This document shows, in pieces, positions 46,982-57,426 of a stretch of DNA of 64,000 nucleotides. Positions within the stretch are counted from its first letter, which is position 1, and each line of letters starts with the position of its first letter. The notes beneath the pieces were generated by a model that was not told the DNA's origin, did no database searches, and saw only the letters and a program-made list of their open reading frames with translations. Position numbers and translations under genes: made by a program. This stretch comes from Rhizophagus irregularis (Eukaryota; Glomeromycota; Glomeromycetes; Glomerales; Glomeraceae). The stretch lies in assembly GCF_026210795.1 (NCBI RefSeq), contig NC_089433.1, forward strand, positions 3,559,001 through 3,623,000. The letters run 5' to 3'.

Positions 46982-47539
46982 GAGAAATACCGTAAGTATT
47001 TCCATCGTAGAACTTCTGCAAGTACTTTCTTGACGCAATACTTTCATAGAATCCTTCAGACTTGGGATTTCTGTAGTATCCACTTACATAGGATCTATTA
47101 AAGAACCTCGATCATTTCCACCGAAACTTCCTAATCTGAACCGGTATATCAGTGGTATATCCACCATATCCACCGCCGAAACTTTTAATGACTGTTGACT
47201 TCTATAAAAAAAGTCTTAATTATTGGAAATTTCAAAATTATTTATTTTTATTAAGAGTATCTTATATATTTGAAAATTTTGCAAATGATAACTTTTTTCG
47301 CATTACAAAATATTGTAAGTATTCATTAAAATACATTTTGCGATTAAAAATAAATTATATATTACCTGTTATCCTCTCTTTATATTGTAATACATTAAAT
47401 AAGAATCAGTACATCTGAATCGGGATAAACGAGAAATAATAGTCGGTACTGTCTACACTGCATAAATACCCCTTTGGGCGTACCCACTTTAAAAAGGATC
47501 TGGTATCCTACTAGATAAAAAAATTTTATTCTTGATTAA
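46982..47539. other. Intergenic DNA
   Basis: No gene I can support. The frame at 47152-47418 looks like AT-rich noise after a GC-richer start. Confidence 0.35.
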
Positions 47540-48435
47540 TACCTCCCTTATGCTTTTGTACTTTCAAATAGTCGTTGGCGTTGTAACCATCATGCCAAAC
47601 ATGTATTAAACGCAACTGTAGGCCTCCTACCTATTCGTCATTCCCAATACGATCAAACTCTATCGAAATTTGACCGCCCTAAAACAACCGTACAACTTCT
47701 ACAAAGATGCAAAAACTACAGATTTGACATAGTCAGATCACAAGCACAAATTTCCAGATGGAACCGTACTGTATTTCTCGATTCCACCTGGATGCGACAG
47801 ATGTCAAAAATATATCAAACGCCACCGGATCCTAATAGTTCTCTCACTCGTCCGATTCTGAGAAATCGATTATCGCTGGAGCAGAAATTGGCGAAAAAAC
47901 GAAAAAAAATCGACGCAGATGTAAATTGAAGCTTGCTCGTATTAAAGACGAGATGCGTTTGCAAAGCATACAACGGCAAAAAGAAGCAGAAGACCGGAAT
48001 AAAGATCCGGAATACATTAAACAAAGAAGGCCGCATACCGCGACGCCAATCAGAAACGAACCACCGGCCGATGACATCGATGACGTCATAATGGCCGAGC
48101 CCACACACTTTCTACATCAACATCACCCAATACATACCCTCTATATACAATCACACCATCTAATTCGTCATCACACAATGATTTTACGAATACTCTATCT
48201 TTTTCTAGCATTTCTAGCATCAATGTATTCACGCACTGTCTATTCCGCCATGCGATCTAGATACGAATACCATCTCAAGAGAAAAGACGCCATATTCCTT
48301 TCCCGCCAGGATGTTTTCATCACGCGCTCTCCGCCTACGAGTGACGAGGATTCTCCTGACAATAACCACAAACATTCGAAACTACAATTATTAGCGACGA
48401 GTGCTTACCACCTCCCTTCTCCCCTCCATGAATAG
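47540..48435 (+). pseudogene. Frameshifted remnant of a basic, coiled-coil-like protein (probably transposon-derived)
   Basis: Two open segments meet at a frame change. 47540-47929 (130 codons, no ATG near its start) reads LPIRHSQYDQTLSKF, RWNRTVFLDSTWM and LEQKLAKKRKKID. From 47926 the charged helix continues in another frame (KLARIKDEMRLQSIQRQKEA) into a Pro/His-rich end to 48435. GC content is well above that of the neighbours, which fits a mobile-element gene. No catalytic motif, RT or transposase is visible, and I cannot name the family. Confidence 0.45.
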
Positions 48436-49504
48436 ACCACCTTCAGTTTCACTAGAACAATACCATAGTCTTCAATTAAAATTATCATTTCGTCTATGAC
48501 AGTATTTACAGACGGCATTTGTTTAAAAAATGAAAGATCAATACGGGAGGGATTGTAATTATTGTGATACTCATAACAGGATTTTTGCTACTCTTTGTTA
48601 ATATTTCTAATAGAACTGGATAGTTCACGGCTTGTATTAGGCGGGCGGTCTCACGCGTGGGATTGGGTCCAACTTTGGAATGTTTGTTTTATTACTTTAT
48701 TTTAGAGTGATTATTGCATGTTGTTGTACCTTCATTTTTGTCGTTATGTTAATTCTGGTCAAATTTATACCGTACCCCTTATATAATACCCGGCCTCTCA
48801 TGAAATGCCCGTGTGTATTATTCAATTTTTAAATCAAGTATTTTGTAAAATACCCGGGATATTTTATGCAGTGCTAAACGGTAAATGCAGCTCTTAATCG
48901 AGATAAATATAGCACACATATGATAGAGAAAACTGATTTTACCATTGTCAAGACAAAATGTTATTCCTCAGGAAGTTATGTGCAATGACGCAATGTAGTT
49001 AATCACCAGACAGTTATGCGACCGAATAATTACCCTTATAGTATAGTGTTTTATCTGTAAAATAGTTCTTTTCAAGTAACAGTAACATTTTTTTTCAGTA
49101 ATGCACATGTTTCACTGTTACGGTGTCTTACGTTAGCGGACGAAATTAAAAAATATGATATAGCAAAACTTATCGCGAAGTCAAGATCTAAGAGATGACT
49201 CGATCAGAATTTTAGAAAATAATTTTAATGACCGTACCTTCCTCAAGTTAACAAGTAGGATAAAAAATATGAAACCAATTGTAGAAACATACACTGGGAG
49301 TAAATTTCTACAATCTTGCACATGGCATTAAATCTTCTTGAGGGTTTGATGATCACATCACAATTGATGAAGAAAATATTTGTCATGTCGACTATGCGAT
49401 AAAAAGAAGGCTTAAATAATTCGTTCGAAGAAATAATTTCAAACAGATTCAGACAACAATGGAGATATGTGATTTAATATTTTCATTCGTTAGTTTATTT
49501 ACGC
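48436..49504. other. Intergenic DNA
   Basis: Mixed composition. The GC-rich word GGCGGGCGGTCTCACGCG near 48640 is probably the tail of the preceding remnant. No tRNA fold or gene found. Confidence 0.4.
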
Positions 49505-49690
49505 TTACAGTTGATTATGAGCACGAAATATCTTTATATAAGGATCCGCCTTTTTGACTTTTTCTAACTCATGGCGCATATCCAAATTATCAGTAAATAC
49601 ATTACCCGATGAATTAAAAGTGATAATGAGTGTTTGATAAAAATATATTTTGGTTACTAGCTTATTGTAGATTCGATCATTAGTGATCAA
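49505..49690 (-). pseudogene. Fragment of a BTB/POZ exon
   Basis: On the minus strand the frame ends KKADPYIKIFRAHNQL and stop. The DPYIKIFRAH part matches the conserved BTB segment DPNVKIFRAH of the seven genes on the plus strand, in codons as well as residues (AAGATATTTCGTGCTCAT). Nothing before or after belongs to the domain, so it is an isolated scrap in opposite orientation. Confidence 0.45.
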
Positions 49691-50656
49691 ACAGACCGCA
49701 GCAAAATTTCACTTTGACGCGTCTTACAATCTTACATGTACTAATAATTTAAGTGAATTTATGTGTCCATTAATTGATATCCGGATAAGATTGGTAAATT
49801 ACGTTGTCTCAGTATACACTTATGTTTATGGTGAATAATAAAAATTAAGTGATACATGATAGTCCAGTCAACAGTCGTTTCACCAACAGTTTTAAAAAAT
49901 AATATTGTATTTAGCTGAGATAAATTATCCATTAACATTAATTTGTACTTATTATATTTTTAAAAAAGGAAGATATTCAATTATAAGAATAAGACTTTCC
50001 TTTTATATGTACTATACATTATCTCATATTATATATAATAATATGGATATGTTTCACGGATTTATTTTTGTATTTTATTTCGATACAAAATTAATAAAAT
50101 TGAAAACTGATCTAAGTTAAAAAAAGATTTGTCAAAAGAAATTTGAAGATATGTATCACTAGTAACAATTACATTAAATATAAATTTTTTTTTAAAAAAA
50201 AAAAATTCCATAGCCAATAAGCATAATTTATGGTTAAATTCTACGGCAGATCCATTTCTATCAAACGCGATGCATTTGTCAAAACATACATATTATTTAT
50301 AACATATCATGCATAATATGTTTCAATGTGTTTTATCATATTGAAATCACCTTTAATCTCTTAAGCTATATATGTCTAATTTCTAATTTCTAATGATATA
50401 ATTTTAATCAATATTATACCATACCTATTGACAAAATGATTAAGTTCAGTCAATATGATAAAGAATAGATTGGATTATTATAAAAGTAGTGTTAATTTTT
50501 TTTCATTTTGATATCTCAATGTGTCAGTTTGAGTCATACTATCCACAAATAATTTTTTTTATTTAAGACATTAAACTCTCATCAATTTCTCATCAATATT
50601 TTTTTTATAATATCAATTTTTAAACACAATAATCAATTTTTTTTGCCAATTTCAAT
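49691..50656. other. Intergenic DNA leading into the decayed nuclease-gene copy
   Basis: From about 50200 it is the duplicated promoter region of the bromodomain-nuclease gene (ATGTGTCAGTTTGAGTCATA). Before that there is no gene. Confidence 0.45.
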
Positions 50657-51270
50657 ATGAGCATATCTGAAAACCACATTGGTCAAAATGACTGTATTTA
50701 ATTTGTAACTTATTATAATATTAATAATTAATCAAATCTTTTAATTATCTCTTAAAATCATATCTAAAAGTCACTGTGATATTATTATTACTTCGAAAGA
50801 AATGATTTTCCTGATTAAAAAGATAAGGTGTGTTTTTTTTTATTTTGCATAAGTTAGGGTAACCCCTAAGCAAATCCGTTTACCTTAGGGAATTTACTGG
50901 GTTCGACAACCTTGGTAACCACTCCAAGTTTCTCAATTCAGGTGTCCTAACTTCTGTCGTTGATATAAGTCTGCTAATTCTGGAGGAGGAATTGGCTATG
51001 TACCTTCTTCTATCCTAAATAAAATTTAAACACACTACTAACAATGTCTTTTATATAACAGGTGACTGTAGAATGATTACATTATGCAAAAATATTGAAA
51101 TGTGAAGTAACTTCAGTATCTGCCGAAAAAGAAAATTTAGTACCTGCTAATTCTTCCCATTCACAAAATATCATTTTATCAATTTGAACTTGATATTAAG
51201 TTTAATATTTATCCATTTTATGAATATGATGAAGAAGAAATTTCAAATAAAATTATTAAGAAAATCCAGG
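50657..51270 (+). pseudogene. Decayed, truncated copy of the bromodomain-nuclease gene
   Basis: Starts ATGAGCATATCTGAAAACCA like the gene at 43986 but has lost about 130 bp of exon 1 and carries stops. Intron 1 (50828-51061) is almost perfect and still has GTGTGT and TATAACAG ends. Exon 2 begins GTGACTGTAGAATG, loses most of the Ser-rich linker, and ends within the bromodomain region (matching up to about 45000 in the intact gene). The nuclease part is absent. It cannot make the parent protein. Confidence 0.8.
50851..50953 (+). ncRNA. Second copy of the candidate intronic structured RNA
   Basis: AAGTTAGG (50851-50858) and CCTAACTT (50946-50953), with the internal stems CCCTAAG/CTTAGGG, GGTT/AACC and CTTGG/CCAAG unchanged. 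The only substitutions inside are three in the first loop (CAACTACGC to CAAATCCGT). It sits in an intron whose exons are no longer functional. Confidence 0.4.
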
Positions 51271-51859
51271 AAATTAGGCCGTATTAGTCTAGATCTAGAT
51301 TAACCTTTTATTTGTAATAATATACGTTAACTAATACAATAAACGAAAAGAAGAAAATTTATACAGACTTTATCCAAATTTTTTGTAAAACTCTAAGAGT
51401 ACTCCAAGAGTCTAAACATGATTAATTGCATAAGTAACAATTCAGTCGATACTTATTTCTTTATTTAGAAAATGCTACTATGATAGAGATTGAATAAGAA
51501 GCTTCTCATACTGCTTTATGATTGTTCGTAATCAGTTAAATCTCCTGAAATTTCAAATGATTTATGTGACCGAAATCCTTAACCGGGTGAGAACACTAAT
51601 CAAAAAGAAATTATAATAGAATATATCATATTTTTAAAATTATTAAGTATGACACACATTTAATTAAAATGTATTTTATTATCTAAAATCTTTTTCATGA
51701 TGCCGACTACTGATTGGTTTTAACAGAATCATATAATTAAAGCAAAAAGCCAACATCGTTGTTGAAATAGTTTTAACTTGTAAAATCAGCTTTTTTTATA
51801 TATTAACGAACATTACTAACTGTTGTTTTTTCTCTTTGTCTTCTCTTCTCTTTTCTTTT
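51271..51859. other. AT-rich intergenic DNA
   Basis: No gene or defined repeat. Confidence 0.4.
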
Positions 51860-52213
51860 CCTTAGGTCTTCTTTTTTTTCGATTAAGTAATCTTAAACAT
51901 GGTTGACGATAAGTAACTCATAAGATGAAACTAATAAATCAAGAATATCTTCACCCGATAGGTCTTCTCTTTTCTTTAGGTCTTTTTTTCTTTAGTCTTC
52001 TTTTGCTTTTCGATTATGGTTGAATAATTGTAACTCATCAGCGAGTATATCTTCACCCGATAGATCTTTTACATCTTTTTTTAGGTATGTAGGTTGAGAG
52101 TGTGGATTATGTATGGGTGGTGGTGTCCTCACTCTTCTCTTATTTCCCCTCTTTCCCTTTCCCTTATTCCTTGCTCTTTCCTCTTCCCCTCTCTCCTTTC
52201 CCCCCCTGATCAC
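51860..52213 (-). pseudogene. Repeated remnant with DLSGEDIL segments
   Basis: On the minus strand a 73-codon frame (52213-51992) carries a basic, Arg/Lys-rich start and then KDVKDLSGEDILADELQLF. A second, diverged DLSGEDILDLLVSSYELL follows at about 51965-51895. The plus strand is accordingly CT-rich. Likely a small piece of a transposon or zinc-knuckle protein gene that was duplicated locally; not identified. Confidence 0.3.
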
Positions 52214-53267
52214 ACCTCAACGTTGGTGTCAGGTGACAAGAAGATTTTTAAAAGACTTGGCTAAGTCAGCAAAAAATATTAACGCTTTGCACTTTTATTA
52301 AATATATATATAACTATAAATTAAAAATAAAACTTTTATTTAATTTCTCATCTATAATTAATTAATTAGTAGATCTAAAATTTATCAAGATTTCCTTAAA
52401 TGAGACAAATGCATATTGTAACTAAAAAATTCCATACCTCGACTATATATACATATATATATACCTCAAATATTCGATGAAAAGGTTGCTTAAGGAAACG
52501 TGTTTATTTGTTTATTTTTTATACATATATATATATACCTGATTGCTGAAGGAAGCGTGTTTACTTTTTTCTTACGATGGGAAAGGTAAAGGACAAGAAA
52601 AGAAAGGGAGAAAGGACGTGGACGAGATAGAGAGAAAGGGCGAAGAGAAAGTGCGTACAAAAGTTAAAATTTTAACTTTAATTAAACATGATAGGTCATT
52701 TTATACTTTATTATAGCTTTTAACAATTGTTAACAACTAGCAAAACTAAAAAATAATAAATAGTTATTGGATGGAAGAGTAGCTATGTCGGTATATAGCC
52801 CCACATCCAATAATGGTGTTATTGTTCTGACGTTTTTGATCAAAATAACATCATAAATAAACTTTATTTAACTTTCTATAAATTTCATTTTTATGCTATT
52901 TTTAATCCACTTTATTAGCTTTATTTAAACTTTTCCTACAAAATATTCGTTCATTTACACCATATTTTTTACTCCATTTTATTATATCAATAATATATAT
53001 CAGTCTATGAAAATCTTGCATGATCCTATTGGCTGAACGATAATAAATGTTAAAAAAACAACTTTACCATTTTGGTCTCAGTTAAGTCGGTATCACTAAT
53101 AATAATTAAATGAAAAAACTTATAATGTATCAATGAAATCATAATAATAATTATATATACTGTATATGTATTTAATAGATCTAAATTTTTTTTATATAAT
53201 TTTCCTCATAATTAATTTCCGACGCTATACATACATATATTCTTAAATGACAAATTTAATATAATTT
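52214..53267. other. AT-rich intergenic DNA with short TATATACC repeats
   Basis: ACATATATATATACCT occurs twice (near 52450 and 52525). No gene. Confidence 0.4.
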
Positions 53268-53403
53268 GCAAATATTACAATTAGTGTAATTTTTTATAAT
53301 TAATATATTCAATCGGAAGTCCGTGTTTTCATTTTTTTTTGTCCCTTAATAAATTTATCCGAATTTTCCGTAATAGTACAAATGAAATAAATTTATCCTT
53401 CGT
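53268..53403. repeat. Isolated copy of the BTB-gene upstream flank
   Basis: GCAAATATTACAATTAGTGT through TTTATCCTTCGT matches 31409-31544 before BTB gene 5 (and the copy 4 flank) with few changes. No BTB gene follows: sequence diverges at 53404, where a GTTATTGTACGAATGTAC word related to the palindrome at 36071 begins. A displaced piece of the duplicated block, or a repeat that travels with it. Confidence 0.7.
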
Positions 53404-53655
53404 TGTTATCAATAAGTTAGTTATTGTACGAATGTACCAATCAAGACATACTAAATAGCCATCAATCACATGAATTAATTATATCCAATCAAATGTGCCA
53501 CACGTGACTAATTAACGTGATCGAGTTTAGCAAGAAAAAAAATAACATTTAATTGATTTTGATCTCTTTAACGTTGCTGTTTCCGTAGGCCATTAAAATT
53601 TTCAATTTAAAATTCGTACACTTAAGATTTGAATGAAGCTATCATCCTATGTCAC

Positions 53656-53898
53656 ATGGACCTTATAAAGCAGCAGATTCACTGTAAAAATTTTTTACAT
53701 TTATATGATAACATTCCTAGATCACGAATTGTAAAGAAACTATTCTTAGAAGAAAGATACAAAAATAATAAAATCAGCCTAATTATTGCTATTTTCAAAA
53801 AGGCGTTACCAGTTGTATATGAGAATCAGAAGTTAATCATCAAGCTTTTATATAAAGATAAGAAAAATTTTTTTTTTTGCCCGTTAAATTTGATATAG
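53656..53898 (+). CDS. Hypothetical 80-residue protein
   Basis: The frame opens at ATG 53656 (MDLIKQQIHCKNFLHLYDN), is rich in Lys, Leu and Ile, and ends CPLNLI. It could be a real short gene or an exon remnant; no domain recognised. The frame extends to 53629 only with a non-ATG start. Confidence 0.25.
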   Translation: MDLIKQQIHCKNFLHLYDNIPRSRIVKKLFLEERYKNNKISLIIAIFKKALPVVYENQKLIIKLLYKDKKNFFFCPLNLI

Positions 53899-54401
53899 CA
53901 GTTTTATTTTTCCCTGTAGAATTCGTACTTAATTTTATAATGTAATTCAAACAATTCCTTGTCAATATGATTCATTCTAAAAGGAATAAGGATGTTTTTT
54001 AGGGTCGGAATTACAATATTGTCAGCCAGTATCTAAAGAGACAATAAAACTCTGGCTGGTATTATCCTAAAGGGAAAGAACTAAATCTTAATACCTATTA
54101 ATAAATGGTGATGGGGATTATCGAAGACCCATACGGTAATACTGCGGTGACCAATAGGAATTAATATTACTAATACTGATTTCAATATTGGATGTCTCAT
54201 AAAAATATCTGTTCAGTAAAATCCCGCATATTCCTTCCTAATCGACCGAACAATAACATCGCATTTGATAAGTTGATCATTCCGATCAAATCTCAACAAA
54301 TCCTCTTATCGAATTACAATAATGAATATCGCAAATTTTTTACGAGTTGATAGTAAAAGAAATTTTATGCGTTAATTTATGTATGTCGTATTATGTATAT
54401 A
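53899..54401. other. Intergenic DNA, no gene
   Basis: Mixed AT-rich sequence. Words such as CTGGCTGGTATTATCC and GACCAATAGGAATTAATATT suggest old repeat fragments, but I cannot define one. Confidence 0.35.
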
Positions 54402-54762
54402 TAGTCCACTCGCTTTACAACGAATTTCGATTTAACGAATTTCTTAATATAGCGAACCTTCGGTGTTATATCAATTTTATCATAAAAAATTCTTGTTATA
54501 CCGAAGATTACTAGTAAAATTCTGTATACCGTTTAACGAAGTAACGAATTTTTGTTCATAACGAATTTTTATCGAAGATATATTGTGCGACAACTGTGAT
54601 GCGTTATCGGCGGTTATCCATAATACAAGTATTATAAGTATTATACAACTTACCGCAATATATAAAATTTTCCGAGTTAACCGAATTTCATGTTAACGAA
54701 TTTTCTTATAACGAAGGCCTGATTTGCTAAACCATCACTTCCGTTATAAAGCGAGTAGACTG
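54402..54762. mobile_element. pogo/Tigger-like MITE, 361 bp
   Basis: The ends TAGTCCACTCGCTTTACAACG and (on the other strand) CAGTCTACTCGCTTTATAACG are inverted repeats flanked by TA on both sides (54400-54401 and 54763-54764). CAGTCnACTCG..ATAACG ends with a TA target fit the pogo/Tigger branch of Tc1-mariner. Inside are repeated TAACGAATTT words and no transposase. Confidence 0.78.
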
Positions 54763-54764
54763 TA

Positions 54765-55080
54765 TACCTCCTAAAACATCGTCCGAATAGGACTTTAATT
54801 TGTATTAGTAAACGTGAAAACCATGTAGCACTATAACGGTATAACCAATAGAATTTTGGTATTTTTTCATGTGATAATTTTAACGCAAATATTCGTTATT
54901 AAGGCATAAAGTGTATCTTTCTTATCAGATTATGCCGAAATGTTTAAACAAAGAATTGAGTTTGTACGACTTTTTAATACAGGTCCCTCATGTAAAATCT
55001 TATCATTCCACGCGTGTAACAGTGTAATTCGCCGTATCATAAGTTGTGATCACCCAAGAGATTTTTGATTCATAGTTATT
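54765..55080. other. Intergenic DNA
   Basis: Nothing supportable between the two MITEs. Confidence 0.4.
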
Positions 55081-55187
55081 TTAGGACAAGTAATATTGAA
55101 GGAAACGTAATGTTTCGCTTATTCTCGTAATAAATTTATTAAATAATCGAATGATCGAATAAGCGAAATGTGACGTTACAGTCCTAA
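55081..55187. mobile_element. 107-bp inverted-repeat element
   Basis: TTAGGAC at the left and GTCCTAA at the right. Just inside, AATGTTTCGCTTATTC faces GAATAAGCGAAATGT. Unequal arm lengths (an insertion of about 12 bp on the left arm). Small foldback/MITE, family unknown. Confidence 0.55.
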
Positions 55188-55677
55188 AAAGATATTTACT
55201 TTATATTTTTTTCTGAAAAGATCAAATACTTTGTTCCGAACATTGGTTTTTTTTTATAACAAGATTATAGGAATTTTTATTACATGATAAAAAAAAGGAA
55301 AAAAAAATCATGAAAATACAAAAAAAAACTATTGATCTTCTAAAATTTCTAATTAATTCATCAATCAACAATTAATTCCAATAATAATTATGTACAGATA
55401 TGTAAAGCATCGATAATTAATTTAAAAAATCAAAATTATTAACGAAAAAAAAAAAAGAAAAATATTTTTAGTAATCAATACTAAAAATATATTACATATA
55501 TATATATTACCCGTAATTAATACAATCTCAATTATTAACGCGATTAACGCGAACTCAAAAGTAGAAAGAAAAAAAAGGAAAAAAAAGAAAAAAAAATATT
55601 TTATTAGTAATCTTATACTAAAAAAATATATATTTATTTTTTTTTCTTTTCCCCCCAAAAAAAGGTTAAATCCAAAT

Positions 55678-57426
55678 TTAAAACCAGAATTCCGAATCCT
55701 TCAATAAAGGAGAACGAATTTCCAATATTCCTTCTTCAATATACTTTGTTAGAGAATTCATATCATCCCAATCATCATAATAATCACATGATTTACTAAC
55801 AAAATCAAGTTCGGAGTTTGAATCTTTAAACCTTTCATGATGATAAAAATCCAAATCATTGAAATTTCTTTGATAACCATATTGAGAATCCGAATAATCT
55901 GAACCTTCATAATCAGAATCAAAATTATCTACATCAAAAGAATCACAATCATCACTTCTTTTAAGACGACCTATAATACCAATATAGATAACTCTAAAAG
56001 GAGCGACAGATTGTCGTTGTTTCAAAAAGTTTTCCAAAGTACATTTTAATAATTCCCAATCACCTTCTATTATGAAATTAAATATATTACGTGGAGCATA
56101 TTCTCCAAGTATGTTGAGAACGTCATAAGTATCACACGCATCAAATTTTTCCTCAACGAAATTAAGACGAAGATTAACTAATTTTTTGCAACGTTTACAG
56201 AAATTCATTAATTGTGATTGATTTGCTGGATCGATAGAACTTTGGAATGAGATTATATTTGGACAATTATTTGCCACAGCTTCTAATATTAAACCAGATT
56301 GTTCATTATCAACATTATTTTCTATTTCTAATTTAATATCAGTTAATTTCCCACCATTGTGTCTAATAAATTTTGATATTTTACTTAAATCTAATGAAGT
56401 TGCTTTGATATATAATTTTGTAAGTTTTCTAAATTTATACATTGTTAACTTTTCTTCTATATCATGAGGCATATCATCAACGAAACATAAAGATAATTCT
56501 TCTAAATTTTCACAATTTCGAAAAGTGTCGAATGGAACGCCTTGAAAACCAAAAATCCTTAATTTAGTTAAAGATTTAACTTGTTTTTCTAACGCTTTAC
56601 CAATTTCTTTACATTCATATTGTAAATCATCATCATCTTTATCATTACAAATAAATTCTACACGACGTAAAGATTGTTGAGTTTTAATGAATTCTGATAA
56701 ACCATTACAACCATCAAAATATTCTGGTGCGGATTGAATTTTAAGGGTATCCAAATTTGTTATTAATTGAGAAAATACGAAAAAAAGTTGATCGGTCGTA
56801 AAACCTGCCGAACATTCAAATTCTCGAATATTTGAAAATAAATTATTAGGAGTAGTAAGTAAATAAGTGAAATTAAATACTGGTAATTGCTCAGAATCCA
56901 TATCCATTAAATCTTCAACGCAACGAATTTTTGTGATATGAGGACACTTATTAACGATAACTCTATACATTTCTTGTTCCATAAGATAACATTGAAATCT
57001 AGTTTTACCACTATGTTTTCCACTACGGAATAACCAAAATGATACAGCTAAACTAAATCTTACTATATCAAAAGTATTAATAAATTCTAAATAATTAAAC
57101 ATAGGTTTTTTGGTATTACTTTTTGGTAATTTTACTCCATTTCGAATTAATAAAGAACGTGATTCTTCAGGTAATTGGTTAATAAATGCACATAATAATC
57201 CTAATGCTTGTTCCCTTTCTTCTGTTTCGGTTTCAACATTATTATCATATAGACTTAATGCATCCGTCTTCTTTATTAGCATCGCCAAAGGATCTTTCCA
57301 TAGAATTTGCACGGCACTTTCACACCACATTCTATTAACCAACATACAATGATATAATGAGTTATTATCATCAGGAAAGCACTTAAAAATTTCTCCAAGA
57401 CAATCCGAGATTAGACCGATTGTCAT
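55678..57426 (-). CDS. F-box/leucine-rich-repeat-like protein
   Basis: A single intact 582-codon frame. Residues about 5-45 form an F-box (CLGEIFKCFPDDNNSLYHC, then NRMWCESAVQILWKDP). From about 190 to 450 there are irregular Leu-rich repeats (for example FDTFRNCENLEELSLCFVDD and LTKLYIKATSLDLSKISKF), as in SCF substrate receptors. The last about 90 residues are Asp/Ser/Tyr-rich. F-box proteins bind Skp1 and bring targets to SCF ubiquitin ligases; the target here is unknown. The ATG at 57426 follows a T/A-rich leader on that strand, and the stop is at 55678. No break. Large F-box families are typical of these fungi. Confidence 0.9.
   Translation of the reverse strand: MTIGLISDCLGEIFKCFPDDNNSLYHCMLVNRMWCESAVQILWKDPLAMLIKKTDALSLYDNNVETETEEREQALGLLCAFINQLPEESRSLLIRNGVKLPKSNTKKPMFNYLEFINTFDIVRFSLAVSFWLFRSGKHSGKTRFQCYLMEQEMYRVIVNKCPHITKIRCVEDLMDMDSEQLPVFNFTYLLTTPNNLFSNIREFECSAGFTTDQLFFVFSQLITNLDTLKIQSAPEYFDGCNGLSEFIKTQQSLRRVEFICNDKDDDDLQYECKEIGKALEKQVKSLTKLRIFGFQGVPFDTFRNCENLEELSLCFVDDMPHDIEEKLTMYKFRKLTKLYIKATSLDLSKISKFIRHNGGKLTDIKLEIENNVDNEQSGLILEAVANNCPNIISFQSSIDPANQSQLMNFCKRCKKLVNLRLNFVEEKFDACDTYDVLNILGEYAPRNIFNFIIEGDWELLKCTLENFLKQRQSVAPFRVIYIGIIGRLKRSDDCDSFDVDNFDSDYEGSDYSDSQYGYQRNFNDLDFYHHERFKDSNSELDFVSKSCDYYDDWDDMNSLTKYIEEGILEIRSPLLKDSEFWF

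Noticed and set aside
48630-48680. GC-rich GGCGGGCGGTCTCACGCG stretch as a possible RNA gene
   Set aside because: No tRNA, 5S or snRNA box pattern could be completed; more likely the tail of the adjacent coding remnant.
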